Positions 1 through 11,749 of a DNA stretch of 64,000 bases are shown in pieces (positions within the stretch are counted from its first letter, which is position 1; each line of letters begins with the position of its first letter). The notes under the pieces were generated by a model. That model ran no database searches. It had not been told where the DNA came from and saw only the letters and a list, made by a program, of their open reading frames with translations. Position numbers and translations under genes: made by a program. This DNA comes from Volvox africanus (lineage: Eukaryota > Chlorophyta > Chlorophyceae > Chlamydomonadales > Volvocaceae). The stretch is from NCBI GenBank assembly GCA_030268105.1, contig BSDZ01000015.1, positions 3,375,501 through 3,439,500 of the forward strand, written 5' to 3'.

Positions 1-430
1 TGCGTTATTGCTTGTGTATCGCTAACGCAATCCTAACACACCTAACGCAATCGCAAATAAACTTTTTTGGGAGGGAACGAAAATGTTTGCGTTTACTTTG
101 CGTTAGCTAACGCAACCTAACGCGAACTTACGCAATGTCAAACGCACCCACATAGATTCTAAGGTGTGCGTTAGGCCTAACGCAACACAAGCGTTAGAGA
201 CCCATACGCAAGCAAAAATACATAGCATGCATGGAAGTTAACGCACTTAAAGTTCTCTAACGCACAATATACGCATGCCTAATGCGCATTAACGCGCATT
301 AACGCATGCTTACGTATGCTGCAAATAATGTGTACACAGCTAGCAGTTGTGGGTTGCGTAAAAGTTTTATACGCATGTAACTAACATATTCGCACACTTT
401 CGCAAGGTCTTACGCGTGCGATAGCAACAT
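1..430. repeat. TAACGC/GCGTTA subterminal-type repeat cluster (left)
   Basis: The first 430 bases are packed with the hexamer-to-octamer TAACGCAA, CCTAACGC and their reverse complements, plus related TACGCA variants, in both orientations and irregular spacing. The same motif family recurs at 14,600-15,020. Clusters of short repeats in both orientations just inside the ends are typical of CACTA (EnSpm) DNA transposons, where the transposon protein binds them. I infer this is the left subterminal region of one large element whose left tip lies before base 1. Confidence 0.6.
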
Positions 431-526
431 TCGTGCCACTTTCGCTTTGCGTACGAGGCAGCCTCGCATTCCTGCTCACTGCAACTACTTTTGGTCGTTC
501 TGGTTATTTCTTTACTGTTTCAGTTA

Positions 527-531
527 TCGTT
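527..531. repeat. Target-site duplication TCGTT of LTR element A (left)
   Basis: The five bases TCGTT directly before the left LTR of element A are repeated directly after its right LTR at 5,672-5,676. A 5-bp duplication fits integrase-mediated insertion of a Ty3/gypsy element and shows that both element ends are intact. Confidence 0.9.
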
Positions 532-1365
532 TGTTGTGCCTCTCCTTAGGGTTTGCTCATAGGTATCTGCACGTCTGGGGACTTTTGATACCGATGCACA
601 AGCACTTGCAAGTACATCAAGGCATTTGAGAGCAAACAGAGACAGCGGAAGACTTCAGAGCAAGGAGAGATATAACTTACAATCAAATATCAACGAAGCA
701 ATGCAGGGACGCGATCGCCGTCAGAGCCGGAAGCAAGCGTTCATCACGCGGCGTTGATTAGCGAAGTTTAGGCTTAGCTCGGGCTAAGATGATAGAGCAA
801 CTAGCAATAGTTGAGTTGAACACACGAGTGTTCCATAGGCATAAGAATGTTTTGTCTGCTCTACTTAGCCGTCCTCGCATCTGTTATACTCGCGATATCT
901 CTACGCCGTACAATCCACACTAGGAGGCCAACCCTAAGTGCGGAAAACCCTACTGCGTATCTGCGATATCCACGTATAACAACCGATAAGCCTTTCCGGC
1001 ATTCGCATGATGCAAGGGTCCGAATAGCAATATTCGGTTGCAAGTCATCATCGCGACTAGTGTGGTGCTCGCAAAGCATGCCGCAACAACGTAATATTAT
1101 AACAAATAATATTACTTAACAGTACATGACATGAGCATGCCGCGCGCCTGTGCTTCTCTGAGCATTGCATATGTTAGGCGTATCAGCGGTGATGCGATGT
1201 GTCGTGATGCATAGCATTAACATGCTAATTATATGTAAATGTATGCAAATACATTTATATGCATGCGAGTTCATTCATGGTCATCATGCATTCATCAAGT
1301 CAGCACTTCGCCTCGTAGCGTCGCATTGACCTACACATCGGCGGGAAATGAACCGTGGCACAACA
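532..1365 (-). repeat. 3' LTR of element A
   Basis: This 834-bp terminal repeat nearly matches 4,838-5,671. Its ends are the inverted repeats TGTTGTGCC and GGCACAACA. It adjoins the polypurine tract at 1,366-1,382, which marks it as the 3' LTR of a minus-strand element. Confidence 0.93.
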
Positions 1366-1382
1366 ATTATCCCCCCTCCCGC
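1366..1382 (-). promoter_or_regulatory. Polypurine tract of element A
   Basis: On the minus strand the sequence GCGGGAGGGGGGATAAT directly precedes the 3' LTR. Such a purine run primes plus-strand DNA synthesis in LTR elements. The same tract is found in copy B at 12,940-12,956. Confidence 0.85.
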
Positions 1383-1895
1383 ATGCAGCGTCCTCGCTGC
1401 CTAGCATCGCTTCCATTAATTGAGGTATCAACAACAACCTCCACATGGAAAAGCAACGAGTAATCGGGCATTGCAAGGATAATATCATCAGTGACGGTTC
1501 GATTGAGCTCGTCGAATGCCCGTCGGCACTTCGATGACTCAAACAAAACAAACATCCCTTGCGGGTCAAGTTCGCAAGTCATATGAACAGAGTAATTTTC
1601 AGTGGGCTTCCGGAGATACTTGGTCAAGCCTGGGAACTGCGAAGTCCCGAGAGGTTCTGAGGCACGGGCCAAAACATGAACCACGGCGACCTTCCGCGAA
1701 ACCATTTTCACATTGGCGGCCGCTACAATGTGACTGAAATACTCCACCTGAGGCTACGCCCAAACATTTGGCGCGTTTAGCAAACGATTGCTTCTGCCTT
1801 ATCACATAAAAACATGAGCCACAGATGCTCCATCATGCGTTTGGGATGAACCAAGATGTCATCCATACAACAAAACCTGTCGGCAAACGGCCCGA
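1367..1895 (-). pseudogene. Reverse transcriptase/RNase H junction fragment, element A
   Basis: On the minus strand, a catalytic palm motif CMDDILVHPKRMMEHL (about 1,825-1,885) is followed by an open frame at 1,367-1,747. That frame has the gypsy order GHIVAAANVK, DSRKV-like, PGLTKYLRKP, then CRRAFDELNRTVTD and an LAMPDYSLLFHVEVVVDTS segment. This matches the end of the Ty3/gypsy reverse transcriptase and the start of RNase H (family pattern: FLG..YYR, C..AFD.LK, LPD, V.TDAS). The protein then stops about 15 codons later at the polypurine tract, so most of RNase H and all of integrase are missing. The two parts lie in different frames, so the gene is broken. Confidence 0.85.
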
Positions 1896-2586
1896 GCATG
1901 CGGTTCACATCCGCTTCAAGTGTCATGGGGCATTAGTCAAATACCAAGCGACACGGCCGTATACTCAAATTGACCAAAGGGATTTCGAAAAGCGATTTTC
2001 AAAATATCAGAGGCAGCGATGCCAGTCTGATTGCAACCCTGTTGCGAGTCAATTGAGGAGACATAAGCTGAACGTTCAGCATATCGAACAGGTTATCAAC
2101 ACACATACAAAGGGTCGCGATTTCAACATCATTCGCATTCAAGCCCGGTAGGCAGTACACATGCTCAGGATACCGACAAGTATTATCGGTGCAGAGTAGG
2201 AGGATGTGTGGGGCAACAATCATACCCTTTGTAGCATTTCTGTCTCTTACTGCCGCTCAACCTTGCACTTGGTAGCGCTTCAGAGAACAGAGGGATTGTG
2301 CAAACAACAGGACAAGGTGGAAGCGCGGGGATATCACGAGACATCCGTATGCATTTTGCATCAAGGCTTCGACCCCAGAATCCACAAAATCTGCGCGGTG
2401 GTGGCACATCATTCCACCTAATGCCTCAAAAGCCCATACGGTTCATGACTCCGTTTCCGGCTTCGGTTTTCATTCGCGTGGCCAATGTAGGCGCAGCGTA
2501 ACCATAGGCACCGCCTCAGTTTTGCCCTCCTTTGGTGTGACACCTGGTACCCTCCGACCCGAGTCCCCCTTGGCCTACATCAAGGG

Positions 2587-3000
2587 TTAAGGACTTCGTC
2601 CGGAGCGCGCGAGGTACGACAGGATGTCAAAGACCCCTTCAGGTACGATGCAGTCTCTGCAGAACCCTGCAGTGCGTACACTCGGGTCACAACAACCAAA
2701 GGGCCTAACAATAGGCGAAGGGTGATTCTGCCCAACGATGGGACTTTTACTCCATCCGCAAGAGTAACCTGTGCACAATCCAACGACTGTGGAGAACGAC
2801 TCCACTGCATTCACCCTGCCGAGTAGGTGAAGTCGTCCATGGCACCAAAATGCATGTGCCTTCAGAATACGGTCAGCAAGACCGACGTGAATTACTGGGA
2901 TCCGAATACCTGTTGGCAACTGCCCTGTAGGTAACGATGCTGCACTTGTAGTAATCAATTTGCGGACAGCAGCAGCAATCCCAGGATGGGTTCGAAGCAA
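2587..3000 (-). pseudogene. Degenerate retropepsin region, element A
   Basis: The minus-strand reading in 2,580-2,810 contains an AQVTLADGVKVPSLGRITL stretch. This is the pattern of gypsy aspartic proteases downstream of the active site (..vTLADG..v...G...l). The segment is split over two frames and I found no clean DSG/DTG active-site triplet. It sits between the gag-like and reverse-transcriptase regions, as expected for gag-pol order. The same arrangement occurs in copy B at 11,371-11,749. Confidence 0.55.
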
Positions 3001-3907
3001 TCGACAGAACCCACAGCAGGAGTTTCATACAAGACGTCAGTAGCATAGGGCAGTTCAGCAACAGAACTGACACTCCCTCCATATTCACACCATCAAACAG
3101 CATGGTGCCTGGTGCGAACCAGGTGACACTGCATACCCTTTAGCATAGCCTCAGCCGCGCGCTGACTATAGGCAGGGAATAACACATGCAGCAGTGTCCG
3201 TACATTGACGTCTACTCCTGTACAAAGTAAGCTGTACGAACAGTTCACATAGAGATGAGGGGATGAACATAGCCATGATACGTCCTCAAGGACCAAGAGC
3301 AACAATGCCTTCATGGCTGATCGTACGAACGACCACTGACAACACATTTGTTCAGCATTCCCGGGTGGAGACAACTCCGCATCAATCCGGCAATCCCCTA
3401 CCTTAGCCGTATGGCCAAAGGCTGCAACAACAGACACCCCTTCGTGAGGTAGTCCACTGCACATCTCCAGCAAAGAGTGACCATCCTCCGACGCACAAGC
3501 TCGGATTGCATGCACTCCCATTTTGCCAGTCATAGGTCCTGCATTTGCATGGCAGACACATGAGGCACAGCTTTCAAAGCATTTTGTCCAACTAAGATAC
3601 ATATCTCAGCTCTCAGGACAAATGGCACCAAGTCCACATACGACTGGACTCTTATCCCCATCAAGTCAGTGGCATATTGTCTAGCCAAAGACCATGACAG
3701 ATCTCACTGGAACCCGAAGATACAAAGAGCATCAGAACGTGATTGATACGCGGGTACCATTTCATTTGAGCGCATGCTATACAAGCCCGAGGCTAATGTA
3801 CGGCGTGCCTCCATATCACGTGGCTAATCTTCTGGGGTAAGGCGTGCAAGCAAGGCGGCAATCAACTCACCCAACGTGACGTTTTCCCGTGCAGTGGCCC
3901 ATTGGTC

Positions 3908-4411
3908 TTACCATGTCTTCGTCACACCTTCAAAGGAAACCTCTGACGAAGAGACATCGCATGGCGTCATGTTCACACCTCGGCACAACTGCAGGTACTT
4001 CCTAACATCACGTAGATAGGTACGAGTTGCAATTGCGGTGTCACGCCCAACATTCACATCATGTGAGATAAGCAATTTCGGTGCCGGGATAATAAACCTC
4101 TTCACCTCATTACCGTCAACACGGTCTTGCATTTGAGGTGACAGCAGACCCCGTTGATCAGCAGTTCCATCTGTAACCGTCATGGCTGCCGAGCGTGGCG
4201 TAGTAAGATGGATAGGAGCCTGAAACACAAGAGAATCTTGAGCAGCAATCATGTCAATAGTCTCAGGATCTCTATCAAACATTCTAGGAATGGCCCCCGG
4301 CTCGGGTTGACATGCCAAGCCTACGAACGACAGGTCGTCACGTTCCGCCATCGTGGAACACTGACCAATACGTTCGAATTGCGTGCCAATAAACGATGCA
4401 CACAATTCCAA
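3908..4411 (-). pseudogene. Gag-like open frame of element A
   Basis: A 167-codon minus-strand frame encodes a product starting MELCASFIGT and ending FEGVTKTW at a TAA stop. Beyond the stop the same frame would continue with a gag-like helical segment (WATARENVTLGELIAALL and a later QSRSEAL), so the stop looks like an interruption of a longer gag. Copy B has the same stop at the same place. I call it gag by position after the primer-binding site and by the W...F-type composition of retrotransposon gag; similarity is weak. Confidence 0.6.
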
Positions 4412-4818
4412 AGCAAGAATACAAGTGATTCACATGAATCCAGCACAAGAGTACAAGCAATTCGGTCAGCGCACCGACGATACTCTTGCAGACTTCGAGA
4501 AGGTATAACAGATACGTACTCAGTCGATCCCTGTAGTCCGTGCGATCAAAGCCTCCAGCTGGTTAGAACGCAAGTTGTAACCAGGAGTGACCGCAAGCGA
4601 TGCCGGACCACTAGTTTTGCCTGCAACTCCGAGCGAAGGCTCACACCACAATTGCAGTGAACTATTAAGGGACAAAAGCAGTCACAATTCGGAAGCAGCG
4701 GCGTCTAACACAACGCAGTCAAGTCCTTCGGCAATAGTGGGCTATGTCGTCCATCGTCGACACTCACCATAGCGAGAACTTACTTCCGATCGAGCATCAT
4801 GAGACAGTCAGGCAACGA

Positions 4819-4836
4819 ACCTGTCTCGATACCAAA
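4819..4836 (-). promoter_or_regulatory. Primer-binding site of element A
   Basis: Just inside the 5' LTR, the minus strand reads TTTGGTATCGAGACAGG. This resembles the complement of the 3' end of eukaryotic initiator-methionine tRNA (plant elements use TGGTATCAGAGC). It marks the start of minus-strand DNA synthesis and confirms element orientation. Confidence 0.8.
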
Positions 4837-4837
4837 T

Positions 4838-5671
4838 TGTTGTGCCTCTCCTTAGGGTTTGCTCATAGGTATCTGCACGTCTGGGGACTTTTGATACCGA
4901 TGCACAAGCACTTGCAAGTACATCAAGGCATTTGAGAGCAAACAGAGACAGCGGAAGACTTCAGAGCAAGGAGAGATATAACTTACAATCAAATATCAAC
5001 GAAGCAATGCAGGGACGCGATCGCCGTCAGAGCCGGAAGCAAGCGTTCATCACGCGGCGTTGATTAGCGAAGTTTAGGCTTAGCTCGGGCTAAGATGATA
5101 GAGCAACTAGCAATAGTTGAGTTGAACACACGAGTGTTCCATAGGCATAAGAATGTTTTGTCTGCTCTACTTAGCCGTCCTCGCATCTGTTATACTCGCG
5201 ATATCTCTACGCCGTACAATCCACACTAGGAGGCCAACCCTAAGTGCGGAAAACCCTACTGCGTATCTGCGATATCCACGTATAACAACCGATAAGCCTT
5301 TCCGGCATTCGCATGATGCAAGGGTCCGAATAGCAATATTCGGTTGCAAGTCATCATCGCGACTAGTGCGGTGCTCGCAAAGCATGCCGCAACAACATAA
5401 TATTATAACAAATAATATTACTTAACAGTACATGACATGAGCATGCCGCGCGCCTGTGCTTCTCTGAGCATTGCATATGTTAGGCGTATCAGCGGTGATG
5501 CGATGTGTCGTGATGCATAGCATTAACATGCTAATTATATGTAAATGTATGCAAATACATTTATATGCATGCGAGTTCATTCATGGTCATCATGCATTCA
5601 TCAAGTCAGCACTTCGCCTCGTAGCGTCGCATTGACCTACACATCGGCGGGAAATGAACCGTGGCACAACA
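4838..5671 (-). repeat. 5' LTR of element A
   Basis: This is the partner of 532-1,365, also 834 bp, with the same TGTTGTGCC/GGCACAACA ends. In the element's own direction this is the upstream LTR. It would carry the promoter, although I could not point to a definite TATA box. Confidence 0.93.
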
Positions 5672-6080
5672 TCGTTCTTGTTATTGTTTGCTGTTTTGCC
5701 CACCCGCTGCAGAATTATTTTTGTGTGTACGGAAACCATCCTGTCATAATGTACGTAGCTGTTATGAAGAATATCAATAGGATTTCAGTTTTGATAGATG
5801 AAGATATTTCAGGCAATAATTTACAGCTCATTATTCGGAAAGCATCCAGGTAAGCAGCCATTGGTGAGTGACTACCCATTAATTCAACGAAACAATCAAA
5901 TTTCTACACATCCAATCCTGCCAATCAAATTTCGTTTATGAGTTAAATAATCATTTGTACCATGCACCAATCATTTCAATCATCATTAGGTACATACATC
6001 CTAACTTCATCTGCCACCGCACATTTAGCAGCCCCCTCTAACATAAGCTTAGAAACAAACATGATAGATGTTAGTTCTAT

Positions 6081-8663
6081 CTAATAGTCTTCTATTTCAC
6101 TATCGTCGTTGTCGTTGTCCTCTCGCGCACTGGTGGCATCATCCTGCTCGTCCTCACTCCTCTCGTCCTTGCTCACCTCCTCCTCAAACAACTCCTGAAA
6201 AGTTCAGAAAAGGAAAATTATACTTATTTACATGCATATATATAAAGGTAAATTAAGCCGACACGACCCAGCAATCATTTTCGGTTACGAGATTTTAAAT
6301 CATGTCTAGGATGGGCAGTGCTTCTAGGTACTATGTATGTGGACACTTTGTTACCTGTTTCTTCTTACTCCCTGAGCTCCCACGTTGACGTCGTGCCCGT
6401 GTACATCGCACATCTTCCGAAGCACTCTTGACCTTTATCAGTCGAAACAACACATATTAGAATATTACATTCATACAAGCAGGAAATTAAGACAACAAGC
6501 TGAACTCAGGAAATTTACCTTCTTTCACCGGTGGTCGTAACTGTCATTATTGTCGTCACCGTCCGTAGACTTGTCTTCCACCGGCACCTGCTGGTCCAAA
6601 ATACGTGAAGGGACTAGGTAGTGATAGCAAATATAATTAAAAAGTAATTAATGTCGGGCCTCAATATATTGTACCTTTCTTTTGATGCCCGTGCTTGTCC
6701 GTCTCACTTTCGTGGATGGCCGCACATCGCCGTCGTTTGTTACCTTCAAGGGCCACCGTTAACATACATATAGGATTTTAGAAATTATAAGCTTATATTT
6801 TCTATTTAAAAAGAGAAAAACAAATCGACATATACCACATCAAACCACAAAGCACGCAGCAAATTAAAAGAATAGAACGAAACATAAAATTACAACTCAC
6901 TAAAACGGGAAGACAGGATGAATATTCATTAATGAGCTGTACCTTTTTCGCTGCCGCCTTGCTTGGGTTCGTAGCATTCCTGCTGGAGTTCCTTGCCTTA
7001 GAGGGCTGTGGACTCTTTGCCTACATGAAAAGGAAGTATGTTTGAGGAAAATAGGAACAATTACATAAAAGACAAAAAGGAGAAAACAGGTTAAAGGACA
7101 TTAATGACCTGTACATCCCTGTACATGCAATCCATAATGTACATCACCCATCCTGCAATAACCTTGCTAAGCGCGCCTGGAAATTTGCACACCCCATCAA
7201 CCACTCTCTTTACCACTATTATTTGGACTAACCTGTCGGTGTCGAGCGGCCTGGATCTCCTCCTTCTGATGTATGCGAGCTGCATTGGTAGCCAGCACCA
7301 TCATCAATGCATCTTCACCATGTGCGGGCTACTTTTGGCGTTTGCTAGTGCGCCCATCCTGAGTTCCTGGCGGCTCGTCATTTCGGCCGCTTTTCTGCGG
7401 TTTGGTAGCAATTAAGCATTTTGTAAACAAGGAAATAAAGGCATGAAAACATTGTTATTGTTGCACTAGCTAAAATAAAAAACAAAGGTTATGCATGAAC
7501 TGTGATGTACTTTCTGCAAACATACTAAGAAGTACGTACTATTATGGTAGCGAAGCAGCAGCAATAATTAAAGTGAACACATGCATAATCGCATCTTACC
7601 GTAGTGCCTTTTGGCAACTCCAGTGCACCAAGGCCTGGTGTATGCTGAGCTGTTCCACCAGCTCCAACCGGCACTGGAGTGGCTGGTACGGCAAAGGATG
7701 TCTTACTGCTTTCAATCTGCTTCCGCTGCACAAGTGTATTAATAAGCTCCTGTTGCCGATCTGTCACATTCAAATCCTCCATCACAATGCGGCGCTCACT
7801 GGGACCCGCATCTGGGTTATCTGGCTGAGCGTACTTGAAGCTCCTCCAGGCTGCCCAAGACTCCTTGTTCCACAGCTTCTTCCATGGCTTCTTCTCAAAC
7901 TCATCTACATAAAAATAATGTGAAGACGAACATCAACGCCAGATGCCATGATACACATCATTGTCGAAAGTTTTCGTAATCCTGTACATAGCGTAAGCGG
8001 CATGGCATGTCCTTTGTCGTAAAACAAATCTTTGGCCCGCGTTTACCCCATATTCCATTTTTCAAAATACATAGGAAGGATTTTTTTATCAAACAACCTG
8101 ATCAAAATATGTTGTAAAAAAGTATATGGATGACAAGTAGCAGTACGAGCTCACAAACCTGGCTTGCAGGCAAGTTCCTCCTTTTGGGTGGCCTTCACCT
8201 TTTCGTACCTTGCATGTTGGGCATTGTAATCCGTTGTGTATCTACAAAGTACATGGGATGCACCGAATAAAAGTGCTTACTTTTTATACTGTGCATGCTT
8301 CATTCTATTGTTGTCTGTCCCCACTGAAAGTAAGCTAATGATATGGATGGCATGTATGATGACCACAAACAAGATAATCACTAGAAGCATAACAGTAGGA
8401 AAATAAACATGTACGTACTTTTGCCATTTCTTCTTGAAGCAGTTGACCGTAACTCTTGGCTGTAAGTCAGCCACTTGTGCAAAGCCAGCAGCAAAGCACT
8501 TATCCCAAACGGGCTGCAGATGCGGCACACGTTGAATATCCTTCGCAATGAGGACCCGTGGATTCTTCAGGCTGCTGTTGAGGTTGTACGGCACGTTGTC
8601 GCGGACGGCTTTGTTGATGGCGGCCTGCTCATATGACCTGTTCCGCTTTGATGGCTCACCACG
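6081..8663 (-). pseudogene. Multi-exon gene of the outer transposon (3' part), split by element B
   Basis: Nine minus-strand exons can be read with consistent phases. From upstream to downstream they are 8,419-8,663 (cut at its upstream side by element B), 8,159-8,241, 7,600-7,904, 7,233-7,394, 6,943-7,020, 6,675-6,743, 6,519-6,587, 6,355-6,426 and 6,081-6,194 (stop TAG 6,081-6,083). Donors are GTAAGA, GTTAGT, GTACAG, GTAAAT and GTAACA types, and acceptors include TTTTCAG and TTTGTAG. The protein has a W- and K-rich middle (QPVWDKCFAAGF, KKWQKYTTDYNAQH, KKPWKKLWNKESW), a Lys/Ser-rich linker and an acidic tail ending DSEIEDY. Two in-frame stops are visible (TAG 7,329-7,331 and TGA 6,525-6,527), so it is probably dead. 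I do not recognise the family. Position between the TAACGC repeat clusters suggests a transposon protein, perhaps the accessory DNA-binding protein of a CACTA element; that is inference. Confidence 0.7.
8659..8663. repeat. Target-site duplication CCACG of LTR element B (left)
   Basis: CCACG before the left LTR is repeated at 13,788-13,792 after the right LTR. Removing the element and one copy of these five bases restores a continuous reading frame in the interrupted minus-strand exon. Confidence 0.93.
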
Positions 8664-9494
8664 TGTTGTGCCACGGTTCGTTTCCCGCCGATGTGTAGGT
8701 CAATGTGACGCTACGAGGCGAAGTGCTGTCTTGATGAATGCATGATGACCATGAATGAACTTGCATGCATATAAATGTATTTGCATACATTTGCATATGA
8801 TTAGCATGTAAATGCTATGCATTGCGACACATCGCATCACCACTGATACGCCTAACATATGCAATGCTCAGAGAAGCACAGGCGCGCGGCATGCTCATGT
8901 CATGTACTGTTAAGTAATATTATTTGCTATAATATTACATTGTTGCGGCATGCTTTGTGAGCACCGCACTAGTCGCGATGAATGACTTGCAACCGAATAT
9001 TGCTATTCGGACCCTTGCATCATGCGAATGCCGGAAAGGCTTATCAGTTGTTATACGTGGATATCGCAGATACGCAGTAGGGTTTTCCGCACTTAGGGTT
9101 GGCCTCCTAGTGTGAATTGTACGGCGTAGAGATATCGCGAGTATAACAGATGCTAGGACGGCTAAGTAGAGCGGACAAAAACATGCTCATGGAACACTCG
9201 TGTGTTCAACTCAACTATTGCTAGTTGCTCTATTATCTTAGCCCGAGCTAAGCCTGAACTTCGCTAATCAACGCCGCGTGATGAACGCTTGCTTCCGGCG
9301 CTGACGGCGATCGCGTCCCTGCATTGCTTCGTTGATATATGATTGTAAGTTATATCCCTCCTTGCTCTGAAGTCTTCCGCTGTCTCTGTTTGCTCTCGAT
9401 TGCCTTGCTGTACTTGCAAGTGCTTGTGCATTCGGTATTGAAAGTCCCCAGACGTGCAGATACCTATGAGCAAACTTGAAGGAGAGGTACAACA
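8664..9494 (+). repeat. 5' LTR of element B
   Basis: This 831-bp LTR begins TGTTGTGCCACGG and ends GGTACAACA. It differs from 12,957-13,787 at few positions (for example near 8,696 and 9,115). Confidence 0.93.
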
Positions 9495-9495
9495 A

Positions 9496-9512
9496 TTTGG
9501 TATCGAGACAGG
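9496..9512 (+). promoter_or_regulatory. Primer-binding site of element B
   Basis: TTTGGTATCGAGACAGG follows the 5' LTR after one base. It is identical to the site in copy A and resembles initiator-Met tRNA complementarity. Confidence 0.8.
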
Positions 9513-9886
9513 TTCGTTGCCTGACTGTCTCTCTCTGCGTCATTCGGAAGTAAGTTCTCGCTGTGGTGAGTGTCGATGATCGACGATGTAGCCCACGATT
9601 GCTGAAGGACTTGACTGCGTTGTGTTAGACGCCGCTGCTTCCGAATTCTGATTGCTTTTGTCCCTTTATAGTTTACTGCAATTGTGGTGTGAGCCTTCGC
9701 TCTGAGTTGCAGATAAAACTAGTGGTCCGGCATTGCTCGCGGTCACTCCTGGTTACAACTTGCGTTCTAATCAGCTGGAGGCTTTGATCGCACGGACTAC
9801 AGGGATCAACTGAGTACGTATCTGCCATACTTACTTGAAGTCTGCAAGAGTATCGTCGGTGCGCTGACCGAATTGCTTGTACTCCT

Positions 9887-10417
9887 GTGCCGGATTCATG
9901 TGAATCGCTTGTACACTTGCTTTGGAATTGTGTGCATCACTTATTGTCACGCAATTCGAATGTGTTGGTCAGTGTTCCACGATGGCGGAACGTGACATTC
10001 GTAGGCTTGGCATGTCAACCCGAGCCGGGTGCCATTCCTAGAATGTTTGATAGAGATCCTGAGACTATTGACATGATTGCTGCTCAAGATTCTCTTGTGT
10101 TTCAGGCCCCTATCCATCTTACTACGCCACGCTCGGCAGCCATGACGGTTACAGATGGAACTGCTGATCAACGGGGTCTGCTGTCACCTCAAATGCAAGA
10201 CCGCGTCGACGGTAATGAGGTGAAGAGGTTTATTATCCCTGCACCGAAATTGCTTATCTCACATGATGTGAATGTTGGGCGTGACACCGCAATTGCAACT
10301 CGTACCTGTCTACGTGATGTTAGGAAGTACCTGCAGATGTGCCGTGGTGTGAACATGACGCCATGCGATGTCTCTTCGTCAGAGGTTTCCTTTGAAGGTG
10401 TGACGAAGACATGGTAA
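9887..10417 (+). pseudogene. Gag-like open frame of element B
   Basis: A 176-codon frame ends at a TAA after FEGVTKTW. The last 140 or so residues are almost identical to the gag-like frame of copy A; the first part differs by a frame change. Past the stop the frame continues with WATARENVTLGELIAALL, then a TAG near 10,499, then a segment with an AYQSRSEAL core like the end of retrotransposon gag. Shared stops in both copies show that a defective template was copied. Confidence 0.6.
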
Positions 10418-11370
10418 GACCAATGGGCCACTGCACGGGAAAACGTCACGTTGGGTGAGTTGATTGCCGCCTTGCTTGCACGCCTTACCCCAGAAGATTA
10501 GCCACATGATATGAAGGCACGCCGTACATTAGCCTCGGGCTTGTATAGCATGCGCTCTAATGAAATGGTACCTGCGTATCAATCACGTTCTGAGGCTCTT
10601 TGTATCTTCTGGTTTCAGTGAGATCTGTCGTGGTCTTTTGCTTGACAATGTGCCACTGACTTGATAGGGATAAGGGTCCAGCCGCAAGTGGACTTGATGC
10701 CATTTGTCCTGAGAGCTGAGATGTGTATCTTAGTTGGACAAAATGCTTTGAAAGCTGTGCCTCATGTGTCTGCCATGCAAATGCAGGACCTATGACTGGC
10801 AAAATGGGAGTGCATGCAATCCGAGCTTGTGCGTCGGAGGATGGTCACTCTTTGCTGGAGATGTGCAGTGGATTACCTCACGAAGGGGTGTCTGTTGTTG
10901 CAGCCTTTGGCCATACGGCTAAGGTAGGGGATTGCCGGATTGATGCGGAGTTGTCTCCACCCGGGAATGCTGAACAAACGTGTTGTCAGTGGTCGTTCGT
11001 ACGATCAGCCATGAAGGCATTGTTGCTCTTGGTCCTTGAGGACGTATCATGGCTATGTTCATCCCCTCATCTCTATGTGAGCTGTTCGTACAGCTTATTT
11101 TGTAGAGGAGTAGACGTCAATGTACGGACACCGCTGCATGTGTTTTATTCCCTGCCTATAGTCAGCGCGCGGCTGAGGCTCTGCTAAAGGGTATGCAGTG
11201 TGTCACCTGGTTCACACCAGGCACCATGCTGTTTGATGGTGTTAATATGGAGGGAGTGTCAGCTCTGTTGCTGAACTGCCCTATGCTACTGACGTCTTGT
11301 ATGAAACTCCTGCTGTGGGTTCTGCCGATTGCTTTGAACCCATCCTGGGATTGCTGCTGTTGTCCGCAAA

Positions 11371-11749
11371 TTGATTACTACAAGTGCAGCATCGTTACCT
11401 GCAGGGCAGTTGCCAACAGGTATTCGGATCCCAGTAATCCACGTCGGTCTTGCTGACCGTATTCTGAAGGCACATGCATGTTGGTGCCATGGACGACTTC
11501 ACCTACTCGGCAGGGTGAATGCAGTGGAGTCGCTCTCCACAGTCGTCGGATTGTGCACAGGTTACTCTTGCGGATGGAGTAAAAGTCCCATCGTTGGGCA
11601 GAATCACCCTTCACCTATCGTTAGGCCCTTTGGTTGTTGTGACCCGAGTGTACGCACTGCAGGGTTCTGCAGAGACTGCACCGTACCTGAAGGGGTCTTT
11701 GACATCCTGTCGTACCTCGCGTGCTCCGGACGAAGTCCTTAACCCTTGA
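11371..11749 (+). pseudogene. Degenerate retropepsin region, element B
   Basis: Two overlapping frames cover this region. The 11,519-11,749 frame carries AQVTLADGVKVPSLGRITL, the post-active-site pattern of gypsy proteases. The other frame carries the upstream part. A frameshift must separate them, and no intact catalytic DSG was seen. Confidence 0.55.

Larger units (their letters stand above)
532..5671 (-). mobile_element. Non-autonomous Ty3/gypsy LTR retrotransposon, copy A
   Basis: This 5,140-bp element reads on the minus strand. It has two 834-bp LTRs (532-1,365 and 4,838-5,671) that start TGTTGTGCC and end GGCACAACA, and it is flanked by the duplication TCGTT. Inside the 5' LTR (right side) lies a primer-binding site resembling plant initiator-Met tRNA complements (TGGTATCGAGACAGG, about 4,819-4,834 on the complement). 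Next to the 3' LTR (left side) is a purine tract (GCGGGAGGGGGGA on the complement). The 3.47-kb interior holds gag-like, protease-like and reverse-transcriptase sequence broken by stops and shifts. The RNase H region is cut short and no integrase is present, so movement would need proteins supplied in trans. The two LTRs differ at few sites (at least two seen), suggesting a recent insertion. Confidence 0.93.

Noticed and set aside
1..430. TAACGC repeats as a CRISPR array
   Set aside because: Units are short, irregular and in both orientations, without unique spacers of constant length, in a eukaryotic genome.
847..1119. 90-codon frame repeated at 5,153 (and opposite-strand frames near 13,250)
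   Set aside because: It lies within LTRs and repeats only because the LTR repeats.
2183..2501. Several overlapping short frames inside the LTR elements, mirrored at 11,828-12,142
   Set aside because: They overlap the degenerate pol region and show no domain; they are frame shadows.
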